16,582 nt of DNA from an uncultured Clostridia bacterium. Its GTDB lineage: Bacteria > Bacillota > Clostridia > Oscillospirales > Butyricicoccaceae. Positions 1 through 7,344 of the stretch are shown here, in pieces; the first letter of the stretch is position 1; each line of letters begins with the position of its first letter. The notes beneath the pieces were generated by a model, which searched no databases, was not told the DNA's origin, and saw nothing but the letters and a program-made list of their open reading frames with translations. The stretch covers positions 1 through 16,582 of the forward strand of contig CAJUJQ010000068.1 in NCBI GenBank assembly GCA_910586575.1, given 5' to 3'. The position numbers and the translations under genes are program-made.

Positions 1-53
1 ATAAACTGCTTTTTGAACCGCCCTTTGTCGCTTGAAACTTGGAAACTGGTGTT

Positions 54-446
54 ATGACTATTATAACTATTATTAAAACAATTTTTTCAGCTAGAGGAAA
101 ATCTATTATTCGCAGTTTTATACAAGGTATTGCTTGTGCTTGTATAATTGAGGTAATCCATCATATACCCGCATCGGAACAAATACGAATCTTATTCAGA
201 AGATTTTTTCCGCTGATATATTGTATCTGTATTTTCCTCGTATTGATTGTACCCATCAAAAGACAAGCGGCTTTCCCAAAACATTTTTCTTTGGGATGGC
301 AGTCTCTTGGGCTTATGACTGCAGGCGCTGTGTTTTCTTTAGCAGAAAAAATTGCCGGTGTTTCTTTTATATCCCCTTCTTCGTTTATCTTCGTTGGAAT
401 TCTCCTGCTTGTTTTCAATTTCTGCTTTCAGTTTTGCAGGAGATAG
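54..446 (+). CDS. small hydrophobic membrane protein, unknown
   Basis: An open frame of 130 codons from ATG at 54; an in-frame TTG at 39 would add five residues. The ribosome binding site is weak (a GGAAACTGG-like stretch), so the start is uncertain. The protein is rich in Ile, Phe and Cys, with hydrophobic stretches around residues 21-36, 50-68, 82-97 and 110-127, suggesting three or four membrane segments and a basic C-terminus ending in Arg-Arg. I recognise no family. The DNA is clearly AT-richer than the genes that follow, and a perfect inverted repeat (568-608) sits downstream, so this could be a recently acquired or decaying segment. A real membrane protein is plausible, but coding status is uncertain because AT-rich DNA readily produces hydrophobic open frames. 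Confidence 0.4.
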   Translation: MTIITIIKTIFSARGKSIIRSFIQGIACACIIEVIHHIPASEQIRILFRRFFPLIYCICIFLVLIVPIKRQAAFPKHFSLGWQSLGLMTAGAVFSLAEKIAGVSFISPSSFIFVGILLLVFNFCFQFCRR

Positions 447-567
447 TTTTCATAAATCTGCATAAATGTTCAAAACCGAACAATTAAAGTCATCAAGCTA
501 TTTAGGCACTTAAGAACGATTTCTTGCGCAAAGTGGCAAAATTTTTGGTTCCGGTTTATCCGGGTTA

Positions 568-608
568 GGACTGTCTCTATATGATAAAGCTCATATTAGA
601 GACAGTCC
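568..608. repeat. perfect inverted repeat / strong hairpin
   Basis: Arms 568-579 and 597-608 are perfectly complementary (GGACTGTCTCTA / TAGAGACAGTCC). The stem continues through TATGA (580-584) and TCATA (591-595) with one bulged T and a 6-nt loop. No run of T follows on the plus strand, although a small second hairpin, ATTGTT-TTT-AACAAT, lies at 614-628. It lies between convergent genes (the ORF ending at 446 and the phospholipase-like gene ending at 681), so it may act as a two-way terminator. Its sequence also resembles an insertion-sequence end, but no transposase is seen. Confidence 0.6.
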
Positions 609-680
609 CACTTATTGTTTTTAACAATGGTCGAAGCGGCACGCCGTCAAAGCAAACTATTTCAAGACGTAAAAGTACAA

Positions 681-1571
681 TCACTCGGCCCCGCCGAACC
701 GCCTCCCGCTGTAATCCATCGAAAACATCCCCTCCGGGAAGGGATTCCCGCGTCGGCAGGCGGCGCAGGCCGCGCGCTGAAGCACCAGCGCAAAGGGCAG
801 CGCGTCCCGTTCCATCAGTGTGCGGAAATCCTCGGTATGGGGACGCCCCTCCCAATCCAGCCAGATACGGTGTGCCCGGTTCGGCGAATCCTCGGGCAAC
901 AGGGTATTCCGGCGGAACATCGACGAAAGCGCGCCCGGCTGGTGCAGCGCGGCCTCCCCCATCGGGAGCAGCCTGCGCCCTGCTCTGCTGCGATGTAAAA
1001 AGCGGTAAACCTGATACATGCACCGCAGCGCGTCCTTTGCCTGCCCGGCGGTGACCGCCCCACCGGCGGCGTTCCCGGCGGCTGAAAGCAGGCGCGCGGC
1101 TTCCCTGCATTCCGGGGCTTCGGTGTCCAGCAGCCGGTAGGCCGGTTCGGAAGCCGGGACCGCCTTGCCCAGCCTCAGCAAAACGGCGGAATCCAAATCG
1201 GTTTCGCAAAGCTTGTGCGCGGCGCTGCCTGACAGCCGGTAATTCACCGACAGCCGCCTTGTCTGATCCTCTATATAAGGATGTACCGTGCGGTCAAGCG
1301 CGTAATGGGTACAGAAGCCGAGCAGATACGCCAGCGCCGCAGGCGATTCCCCCGCCGCGTCCGCCATTGCCCGGAACGTTTCCGCGATACCGCTGCGGTG
1401 CATCCTGCCGCCCAGCCGCGACAACGTTGACGGATAAAAGAAAAACGGGTCCGGCCCCTGGCTGCCCCACGCATACGCGGCGGGCGCGTTTTCGCAGAGG
1501 CAGGCAATCGCGGGCGGCGCGGCCCTGCGCACCCGCACGGCAAAATAATGATGGGTCACAAAAGAGGGCAT
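681..1571 (-). CDS. zinc-dependent phospholipase C-like protein
   Basis: A 296-aa protein that fits the zinc-dependent phospholipase C superfamily common in Clostridia. The start at 1571 is chosen because GGAGG lies about 7 nt upstream; the frame stays open further upstream to 1703, but that part runs through a palindromic element. Family-type metal ligands are visible: an N-terminal MPSFVTHHYF with H7/H8, GSQGPDPFFFY with D41, H58, the HYALDRTVHPYI block (H89, D93, H97), then H119 and E123 in AAHKLCETDLD. The known family binds Zn in an all-alpha fold. There is no signal peptide, so these bacterial relatives may be intracellular and need not be toxins; the substrate is unknown. The stop at 681 is followed by the 568-608 hairpin. 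Function by family only. Confidence 0.75.
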   Translation of the reverse strand: MPSFVTHHYFAVRVRRAAPPAIACLCENAPAAYAWGSQGPDPFFFYPSTLSRLGGRMHRSGIAETFRAMADAAGESPAALAYLLGFCTHYALDRTVHPYIEDQTRRLSVNYRLSGSAAHKLCETDLDSAVLLRLGKAVPASEPAYRLLDTEAPECREAARLLSAAGNAAGGAVTAGQAKDALRCMYQVYRFLHRSRAGRRLLPMGEAALHQPGALSSMFRRNTLLPEDSPNRAHRIWLDWEGRPHTEDFRTLMERDALPFALVLQRAACAACRRGNPFPEGMFSMDYSGRRFGGAE

Positions 1572-1593
1572 GAAATTACCTCCAAATTCAGGG

Positions 1594-1754
1594 TAGTGCT
1601 CCATCCGGTCAGGAATCGGATTCGGACTCGGAGCGGGATTTTTGCAGGGCAAGGCAGAGGACGCAGGCGGGCTGACGCCCGTCAAGGACGATAACGCAGC
1701 CATGCGGAAATCCCGCCCAAGGACGGGTTCGATTTCTGACCGGATGGGGCACTA
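1594..1754. repeat. 161-nt nested palindromic element
   Basis: It fills almost the whole gap between two minus-strand genes. The terminal arms 1594-1618 and 1730-1754 are complementary over 25 nt with only two mismatches. An inner stem 1633-1641/1708-1716 (GCGGGATTT / AAATCCCGC) is perfect. It continues inward as TT opposite GG, GCA/TGC and GGC/GCC, and the apex is CGGGC-TGAC-GCCCG (1668-1681). All stems share one centre near 1674. Each mismatch in the main stems is G-U compatible when read as plus-strand RNA. No T-run or transposase is seen. It resembles a REP/MITE-type dispersed repeat or a folded RNA. Confidence 0.75.
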
Positions 1755-1761
1755 GTGCCTG

Positions 1762-2202
1762 TCACGTCTCCGAAATGCTTTCTTCCATCGCTGCAAGCTG
1801 CGCGGCAGCGTCCTCGCCGGTCATAAAGAAGGTGCCGTCCCCCGCGTGCAGCACACAGAAGGCCGTGACCCGCCCGATGTTGTCCGCCTTCAGGAAGCGT
1901 TCGTACCGCCGGAGCAGCTCGGCGCGAATATCGTGCAGCCGCCTGCCCTCGAGCAGGTACCCGCTTACGATCGCGGTATAAACGCCCAGTAAATCGGAAA
2001 TTTCTTCCACCGAGCCTTTGCGGATGTCCTGCCCGGTCAGCTGTGCCAGTGAATCGGCCACCAGCCCCGCCTCCCCCGCGCCGCCCGCGAGGATCATTCC
2101 CCGGAACACCGCCGGGACCGCGCCCCTATAAGCCTCATCGACCCGTGCCTCGTGGGACATTGTCAGCTCCTTTGCCCGCCGCAGCAGATTTTTCAGCGCC
2201 AT
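1762..2202 (-). CDS. hypothetical protein, 146 aa
   Basis: I do not recognise a family. The predicted protein is soluble, mostly helical and rich in Ala, Leu, Glu and Arg, with a Gly-rich patch (ILAGGAGEAG, about residues 37-46) and a C-terminal segment around TFFMTGEDAAAQLAAMEE. There is no signal peptide or membrane segment. Two starts are possible: ATG 2202, behind AGGAAGGG and about 25 nt from the predicted transcription start; or ATG 2160, which has an even better AAAGGAG at 6-7 nt and would give 132 aa. A near-consensus promoter lies at 2234-2262. The gene is separated from the phospholipase-like gene by the palindromic element, so co-transcription is possible but not shown. Codon use matches the neighbours. 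Confidence 0.7.
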   Translation of the reverse strand: MALKNLLRRAKELTMSHEARVDEAYRGAVPAVFRGMILAGGAGEAGLVADSLAQLTGQDIRKGSVEEISDLLGVYTAIVSGYLLEGRRLHDIRAELLRRYERFLKADNIGRVTAFCVLHAGDGTFFMTGEDAAAQLAAMEESISET

Positions 2203-2233
2203 TTTACAGCCGCCCTTCCTATGTTTTTCCTAT

Positions 2234-2262
2234 AGTATAGCATATAAAGTTTGCTATGTAAA
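2234..2262 (-). promoter_or_regulatory. sigma-A type promoter for the 146-aa gene
   Basis: Read on the minus strand, TTTACA (2262-2257) and TATACT (2239-2234) are separated by exactly 17 nt, preceded by AT-rich DNA. The transcription start would be near 2227, leaving a short leader of about 25 nt that holds an AGGAAGGG ribosome binding site before ATG 2202. Confidence 0.65.
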
Positions 2263-2427
2263 ATCAATATTTTCCCGCTTTGTGCATTTTCAGTGTCTCT
2301 TACAGCTATTTTTTGGTGCAATTGTGAGAAATTAGTGGCTTTCTTCTGGTAGATTCGCGGGAGGTTGGGCAAAAAAGAAGCCTTCAGCGCAATTTCAAAA
2401 AAATGATGGAAAAAGCATAAAATTTAG

Positions 2428-2457
2428 TTTACATCTGCCCCTGTTTTGTGCTAGAAT
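2428..2457 (+). promoter_or_regulatory. sigma-A type promoter of nifJ
   Basis: TTTACA (2428-2433), an 18-nt spacer and TAGAAT (2452-2457), with TGC just before the -10 giving an extended -10 (TGnTAGAAT). Upstream DNA is A-rich. The start would be near 2464, giving a leader of about 98 nt before ATG 2562, which fits strong regulated expression of a central metabolic gene. Confidence 0.65.
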
Positions 2458-2475
2458 AATAAAGGTATGGATTGT

Positions 2476-2507
2476 GCCGGGTTCGGCAGCGGCTCTGCCA
2501 GCCCGGC
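2476..2507 (+). promoter_or_regulatory. hairpin in the nifJ 5' leader
   Basis: GCCGGG (2476-2481) pairs with CCCGGC (2502-2507), and inside it GGCAG pairs with CTGCC around a CGGCT loop. The following DNA is ATTTTGTTT after a 4-5 nt GC stretch, so it is not a clean terminator. It may stabilise the mRNA 5' end or be a weak attenuator. The ribosome binding site lies about 40 nt further on. Confidence 0.45.
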
Positions 2508-2561
2508 GGATATTTTGTTTCGCAAATCTTTCCGAAGTAGAACTAAGGAGGAAAATCAAAC

Positions 2562-5500
2562 ATGGCAAGAAAAATGAAGTCCATGGACGGCAATACTGCG
2601 GCCGCACATGTATCGTATGCGTTCACAGAGGTTGCGGGTATCTATCCGATTACCCCTTCCAGCCCCATGGCAGACAGCGTTGACCAGTGGGCTGCCGCAG
2701 GTCAGAAAAACATCTTTGGCACAACCGTTAAGGTCATTGAAATGCAGTCCGAGGCAGGCGCGGCCGGTACCGTGCACGGCTCTCTGGCGGCCGGTGCTCT
2801 GACGACCACCTACACCGCTTCCCAGGGCCTGCTGCTGATGATTCCGAATATGTACAAAATCGCGGGCGAGCTTCTGCCCTGCGTTTTCCACGTTTCCGCC
2901 CGTACCGTCGCTTCCCACGCGCTGAACATCTTCGGCGACCACTCCGACGTTATGGCCTGCCGCCAGACCGGCTTTGCAATGCTGGCTGAGACCAACCCCC
3001 AGGAGGTTATGGATCTCGCAGCGGTTGCGCATCTTGCAACCATCAAGAGCCGCGTCCCGTTCATCAACTTCTTTGATGGCTTCCGCACCTCCCATGAAAT
3101 CCAGAAGATTGAGGTTTGGGATTATGCCGACCTCGCTGAGATGTGCGATATGGACGCTGTCAAGGCGTTCCGCAAGCGCGCCCTCAACCCCGAGCGTGCC
3201 GTAATGCGCGGCTCTCATGAGAACGGCGATATTTTCTTCCAGCACCGCGAGGCTGCCAACAAGTATTATGACGCTGTCCCGGGTATCGTAGAGGAATACA
3301 TGGGCAAGGTCAATGCCAAGCTCGGCACCAACTACCAGCTGTTCAACTACTACGGCGCCCCCGATGCCGACCGCATCATCATTGCGATGGGTTCTATCTG
3401 CGATGTTTCCGAAGAAGTGATCGATTACCTGAACGCGCATGGCGAAAAGGTCGGCCTCATCAAGGTTCGCCTGTACCGCCCGTTCGCTTCCGACAAGCTG
3501 ATCGAAGCCATCCCGGCAACCGCTAAGAAAATCGCGGTACTCGACCGCACCAAGGAGCCTGGCGCGCAGGGCGACCCGCTCTATATGGACGTTGTCACAG
3601 CGCTCGCAAACGCCGGCAAGGACGACATCACCGTTATCGGCGGCCGCTACGGTCTCGGTTCCAAGGACACGCCCCCGTCCTCCGTTTTCGCGGTTTACGA
3701 GGAGCTGAACTCCAATACCCCGAAGCGCCAGTTCACCATCGGTATCGTGGACGACGTTACCAATACCTCCCTGCCTGAGGTTCCCTCCCCGAACACCGCG
3801 GCGGAAGGCACCACCGAGTGCAAATTCTGGGGCCTTGGCGGCGACGGCACGGTCGGCGCGAACAAGAACTCCATCAAGATCATCGGCGACCATACCGACA
3901 AGTATGTTCAGGCGTACTTCCAGTATGACTCCAAGAAGACCGGCGGCGTAACCGTTTCGCACCTGCGTTTCGGCGACCACCCGATCCGTTCCCCCTATTA
4001 TATCAACAAGGCTGACTTTGTTGCATGCCACAACCCGTCCTATATCACCAAGGGCTTCCCGATTGTCCGCGATGTAAAGCCGGGCGGCGTATTCCTGATT
4101 AACTGCCAGTGGACCCCCGAGGAGCTTGAGCATCACCTCGTGGCTTCCGAGAAGCGGTATATCGCGAAGAATAACATCCAGCTGTACACCATCAACGCGA
4201 TTGACCTTGCAATTGAAATCGGCATGGGCAAGCGCACCAATACCATCCTCCAGTCCGCGTTCTTCGCGCTGGCAAAGGTCATGCCGTCCGAGCAGGCAAT
4301 CCAGTTCATGAAGGATGCCGCGACCAAGTCCTACCTGAAGAAGGGCCAGGATATCGTCGACATGAACCACAAGGCGATTGACGCAGGCGCAACCGCGTTC
4401 AAGAAGATTGACGTTCCGGCCAGCTGGGCGGATGCCAAGGACGAAGGCGGCGATTCCAAGCTCAAGGGCCGCGACAAGACCGTCAAGATGGTCAAGGAGC
4501 TTATGGAACCCATCGGCCGCATGGATGGCGACTCTCTCCCCGTTTCCGCGTTTGTGGATCATGTGGACGGTACCTTCGAGCAGGGCGCTGCCGCTTACGA
4601 GAAGCGCGGCGTAGCCGTTACCGTTCCGGAATGGAACCCTGAGACCTGCGTACAGTGCAACCAGTGTGCGTATGTCTGCCCGCATGCTACCATCCGTCCG
4701 TTCGCGCTGACCGAAGAGGAAGCCAAGAACGCGCCTGCTGACGCCAAGATCGTTGACGTGAAGGCTGGCAAGGGCAAGGGCGTTTACAAGTACAACCTCG
4801 CTGTTTCCCCGCTGGACTGCATGGGCTGCGGCGTGTGCATCGGCGTCTGCCCGACCAAGTCCCTGAAGATGGTCCCGCAGGAGAGCCAGAGCGGCCAGCA
4901 GGCAGTGTTCGACTACATGGTAGACGACGTTTCCTTCAAGCCGGATATGGCAGACACCACCTCCGTCAAGGGTTCCCAGTTCAACAAGCCGCTGCTTGAG
5001 TTCTCCGGCTCCTGCGCTGGCTGTGCTGAGACCTCCTACGCCCGCCTGATTACCCAGGTTTGCGGCGACCGTATGTATGTTTCCAACGCGACCGGCTGTT
5101 CGTCTATCTGGGGCGGCCCGGCTGCTACCTCCCCGTACACCGTTGACGCGAACGGACACGGCCCGGCTTGGGCAAACTCACTGTTCGAGGATAACGCGGA
5201 ACACGGCCTTGGCCTGTATCTCGGTCAAAAGGCAATCCGCGAGCGTCTCGTTGAAAAGACCAACGCCCTCATCGCTGTCCCGCACGCTTACGCTCCGCTG
5301 AAGGAAGCGGCACAGGCCTGGCTGGACACCTACACCGACGGCAAGGCCAACGCGGAAGCTTCCCGCAAGTATATTGCCCTGCTCGAAGAGAGCCTGCTCA
5401 AGGTAGACGATGTCGTTGCGTTCACCTCCAGCCCGGCTGCGAAGGAAGTCTTTGGCGACCAGCTGCCGCAGTTCCAGGCGCATGCGCAGGAGCTGAAGGC

Positions 5501-6242
5501 ATCGGGTGCGGAATTCTGCGACTGCGACGCCTGCAAGCTTGCCAAGGAAATCCTTGACAACAAGGAATATCTGTCCAAGAAGGCAATCTGGATCTTCGGC
5601 GGCGACGGCTGGGCATATGATATCGGCTTCGGTGGCCTTGACCATGTCCTGGCATCCGGCGAGGATATCAATGTTATGGTATTCGATACCGAAGTTTACT
5701 CCAACACGGGCGGCCAGGCTTCCAAGTCCACCCCGATCGGTGCGGTTGCACAGTTCGCGGCGGCAGGCAAGGCCATCAACAAGAAGAGCCTCGCTGAGAT
5801 TGCGATGAGCTATGGCTATGTATACGTTGCACAGGTTGCAATGGGCGCAAACCAGGCCCAGACCCTGAAGGCGATTGCAGAGGCGGAGGCTTATAACGGC
5901 CCGTCCCTGATTATCGGCTACGCGCCCTGCGAGATGCACTCCATCAAGGGCGGCATGGTCAACTGCCAGGCTGAGATGAAGAAGGCTGTTGACTGCGGCT
6001 ACTGGAACCTGTTCCGGTTCAATCCGCAGCTCCAGGCTGAGGGCAAGAACCCGTTCATCCTCGAGAGCAAGGCCCCGGCAGGCGGATACAAGGACTTCAT
6101 CATGAACGAAGCCCGTTACTCCGCGCTGACCCGTTCCTTCCCAGAGCGTGCGGCAGAGCTGTTCGACAAGGCAGAGGCGGCGTCTGCGGCCCGTTACCAG
6201 CACCTGCTCAAGCTCCAGGCGCTGTACGGCACCCAGGAATAA
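2562..6242 (+). CDS. nifJ: pyruvate:ferredoxin (flavodoxin) oxidoreductase
   Basis: A single-chain PFOR of 1226 aa (typical about 1170-1200) that oxidises pyruvate with CoA to acetyl-CoA and CO2, passing electrons to ferredoxin in the cytoplasm. The start has AAGGAGG at 2545-2551. Visible in order: pyrimidine-binding TPP domain (YPITPSSPMA, from Y28); transketolase-C-like domain; POR gamma domain (FWGLGGDGTVGANK, about 420-600); EKR region (AYEKRGVAV, about 680); two 4Fe-4S motifs, C696/699/702/706 and C753/756/759/763; and the TPP-pyrophosphate domain. Proximal-cluster cysteines are C818, C821, C846 and C1123. The Mg-TPP motif runs from GDG (1014-1016) to N1048 in YSNTGGQASKSTP. An insert before GDG carries C986, C988 and C991. 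Codon use is strongly biased, as in highly expressed genes. It is monocistronic, with its own promoter and terminator. Confidence 0.97.
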   Translation: MARKMKSMDGNTAAAHVSYAFTEVAGIYPITPSSPMADSVDQWAAAGQKNIFGTTVKVIEMQSEAGAAGTVHGSLAAGALTTTYTASQGLLLMIPNMYKIAGELLPCVFHVSARTVASHALNIFGDHSDVMACRQTGFAMLAETNPQEVMDLAAVAHLATIKSRVPFINFFDGFRTSHEIQKIEVWDYADLAEMCDMDAVKAFRKRALNPERAVMRGSHENGDIFFQHREAANKYYDAVPGIVEEYMGKVNAKLGTNYQLFNYYGAPDADRIIIAMGSICDVSEEVIDYLNAHGEKVGLIKVRLYRPFASDKLIEAIPATAKKIAVLDRTKEPGAQGDPLYMDVVTALANAGKDDITVIGGRYGLGSKDTPPSSVFAVYEELNSNTPKRQFTIGIVDDVTNTSLPEVPSPNTAAEGTTECKFWGLGGDGTVGANKNSIKIIGDHTDKYVQAYFQYDSKKTGGVTVSHLRFGDHPIRSPYYINKADFVACHNPSYITKGFPIVRDVKPGGVFLINCQWTPEELEHHLVASEKRYIAKNNIQLYTINAIDLAIEIGMGKRTNTILQSAFFALAKVMPSEQAIQFMKDAATKSYLKKGQDIVDMNHKAIDAGATAFKKIDVPASWADAKDEGGDSKLKGRDKTVKMVKELMEPIGRMDGDSLPVSAFVDHVDGTFEQGAAAYEKRGVAVTVPEWNPETCVQCNQCAYVCPHATIRPFALTEEEAKNAPADAKIVDVKAGKGKGVYKYNLAVSPLDCMGCGVCIGVCPTKSLKMVPQESQSGQQAVFDYMVDDVSFKPDMADTTSVKGSQFNKPLLEFSGSCAGCAETSYARLITQVCGDRMYVSNATGCSSIWGGPAATSPYTVDANGHGPAWANSLFEDNAEHGLGLYLGQKAIRERLVEKTNALIAVPHAYAPLKEAAQAWLDTYTDGKANAEASRKYIALLEESLLKVDDVVAFTSSPAAKEVFGDQLPQFQAHAQELKASGAEFCDCDACKLAKEILDNKEYLSKKAIWIFGGDGWAYDIGFGGLDHVLASGEDINVMVFDTEVYSNTGGQASKSTPIGAVAQFAAAGKAINKKSLAEIAMSYGYVYVAQVAMGANQAQTLKAIAEAEAYNGPSLIIGYAPCEMHSIKGGMVNCQAEMKKAVDCGYWNLFRFNPQLQAEGKNPFILESKAPAGGYKDFIMNEARYSALTRSFPERAAELFDKAEAASAARYQHLLKLQALYGTQE

Positions 6243-6251
6243 AAGACCCCC

Positions 6252-6284
6252 AAGAGAGGCAGATTTATCTGCCTCTCTTTTTTA
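6252..6284 (+). terminator. intrinsic terminator of nifJ
   Basis: A perfect 12-bp stem, AAGAGAGGCAGA (6252-6263) with TCTGCCTCTCTT (6268-6279), a TTTA loop and a run of T to about 6283, starting 10 nt after the nifJ stop. The stem is also formed by minus-strand readthrough from spo0A, but there the T-run is poor. Confidence 0.93.
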
Positions 6285-6329
6285 TCTCTGTGGACGGGGC
6301 TTTGGTGTGCGCATGCCGTTTTGGGTCAC

Positions 6330-6367
6330 AACAGGCACCCGGCTTTTCACGCTGCCAAGTGCCTGTT
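6330..6367 (-). terminator. inverted repeat just after spo0A (possible terminator)
   Basis: AACAGGCAC (6330-6338) and GTGCCTGTT (6359-6367) are perfectly complementary around a 20-nt loop, starting 5 nt after the spo0A stop. In the minus direction no T-run follows, so it may be a factor-dependent or 3'-end-stabilising hairpin rather than a classic intrinsic terminator. Confidence 0.45.
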
Positions 6368-6372
6368 TGGGT

Positions 6373-7122
6373 TTATCCCGCTTTCAATTGAAGACGCAGC
6401 CGGTCTGCGATCATGGAAATAAATTCACTGTTGGTGGGTTTGCCCTTAATACCCGAAACCGTATAGCCGAAATAGGATTGAAGGGTTTCCAGGTCTCCCC
6501 TGTCCCACGCGACCTCAATCGCGTGACGAATGGCACGTTCCACCCGAGAGGAGGTTGTGTGGTACTTCTTCGCAATCGACGGATAGAGGATTTTTGTAAT
6601 CGCCCCAACCGCCTCCATGTCATGTACTGCCATCATAATCGCATCGCGCAGGTACTGATAACCCTTAATATGCGCCGGAACGCCAATCTGGTGAATGACC
6701 TCGGTCACGCGGATTTCGAGCGCAAGCTCGGTATCCTCCGCCGTCGGCATGGCCGCCGCCTGGCGGCTTTGCTGAATCCGCTCCATCAGCACGTCGATTT
6801 CAATCGGCTTACGCATGACATAGCGCACGTTCATCTGTGCGCATACCGCGTTGGAGCTGTCCGATGAAAACGCGCTCAGCACTATCATCCCGATACCGCT
6901 TTCCCGCAGGCGCTGTATCACGGTCAGCCCGTCTACCTCGGGAAGCACCAGGTCAAGCATCAGCAGGTCGGGCTGTGTCTGCTCGGCCAACTCCAGCGCC
7001 TGCCGCCCGTTCGAGGCCACACCTACCAATTCCAGCGCCGGATTCTTTCCGAACGCGCTCTCCAAAGCCGCAGTAAAATCTTTATCGTTGTCCGCTACCA
7101 ATACACGAATTTTTTGTTCCAT
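6373..7122 (-). CDS. spo0A: sporulation master regulator Spo0A
   Basis: A 249-aa response regulator. The receiver domain (1-~125) has the acidic pocket D11/D13, phospho-acceptor D57 (LLMLDLVLPEVDG), switch residue S83 where many receivers have Thr, and K105. The C-terminal Spo0A DNA-binding domain is nearly diagnostic: VPAHIKGYQYLRDAI, LYPSIAKKYHTTSSRVERA, IRHAIEVAWDRG, and GKPTNSEFISMIADRLRL. In Firmicutes, phosphorylated Spo0A binds 0A boxes and commits cells to sporulation, and it also affects solvent, biofilm or stationary-phase genes. The ribosome binding site GGGAAAGG (7133-7140) is modest. The usual upstream neighbour spoIVB is absent; a DEDDh exonuclease gene and terminator precede it instead. 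It is convergent with nifJ. Confidence 0.97.
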   Translation of the reverse strand: MEQKIRVLVADNDKDFTAALESAFGKNPALELVGVASNGRQALELAEQTQPDLLMLDLVLPEVDGLTVIQRLRESGIGMIVLSAFSSDSSNAVCAQMNVRYVMRKPIEIDVLMERIQQSRQAAAMPTAEDTELALEIRVTEVIHQIGVPAHIKGYQYLRDAIMMAVHDMEAVGAITKILYPSIAKKYHTTSSRVERAIRHAIEVAWDRGDLETLQSYFGYTVSGIKGKPTNSEFISMIADRLRLQLKAG

Positions 7123-7176
7123 GATGTTACAACCTTTCCCACTATTACGAATTGTGCCGCTTCCTGCGACTATTTC

Positions 7177-7205
7177 AATTTACCATATTTTGTAAGATGT
7201 TGCAA
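7177..7205 (-). promoter_or_regulatory. candidate spo0A promoter
   Basis: On the minus strand TTGCAA (7205-7200), a 17-nt spacer and TAAATT (7182-7177), with TGG before the -10 (extended -10 type). Each hexamer matches consensus at 4 of 6 positions, so this is moderate support only. No convincing sigma-H promoter was found. Confidence 0.4.
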
Positions 7206-7244
7206 CAAATTTCCACAATATTTCCCGAAAATATTCCTCCAATT

Positions 7245-7251
7245 TTCGACA
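7245..7251 (-). promoter_or_regulatory. 0A box upstream of spo0A
   Basis: Read on the minus strand this is TGTCGAA, an exact match to the Spo0A target TGNCGAA. It is about 40 nt upstream of the candidate -35 and 123 nt from the spo0A start. Autoregulation by Spo0A is known in Bacillus, so a site here makes sense, but a 7-mer match can occur by chance. Confidence 0.4.
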
Positions 7252-7259
7252 AGAGCAAC

Positions 7260-7289
7260 AAAAAAACGGATGGAAAACCATCCGTTTTT
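7260..7289 (-). terminator. intrinsic terminator (both directions possible)
   Basis: AAAAACGGATGG (7262-7273) pairs perfectly with CCATCCGTTTTT (7278-7289) around an AAAA loop. The A-run and T-run on either side make it a bidirectional intrinsic terminator. In the minus direction it ends the response regulator-kinase-exonuclease operon 55 nt after the exonuclease stop and shields spo0A from readthrough. Confidence 0.9.
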
Positions 7290-7344
7290 ACATTTCTTGA
7301 TATTTTCCTGCAAAATCCTTCATTTGGGGAAAAATGTCTGTTCC

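Noticed and set aside
577..1209. 210-codon minus-strand frame overlapping the phospholipase-like gene
   Set aside because: Arg/Gly/Pro-rich shadow translation in another frame of the real gene.
2270..2420. Rex- or CodY-like operator upstream of nifJ
   Set aside because: TTGTGAGAAATTAGTGG and AATTTCAAAAAAATG resemble the Rex and CodY consensus only in part, with several mismatches, and the Rex-like one is about 110 nt from the promoter.
2556..5159. 867-codon open frame on the minus strand across nifJ
   Set aside because: It is a mirror of a highly codon-biased GC-rich gene; no ribosome binding site, composition unlike a protein, and nifJ motifs are unmistakable on the other strand.
5178..6203. 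341-codon minus-strand open frame under the 3' part of nifJ
   Set aside because: Same shadow effect; no start signals and no recognisable domain.
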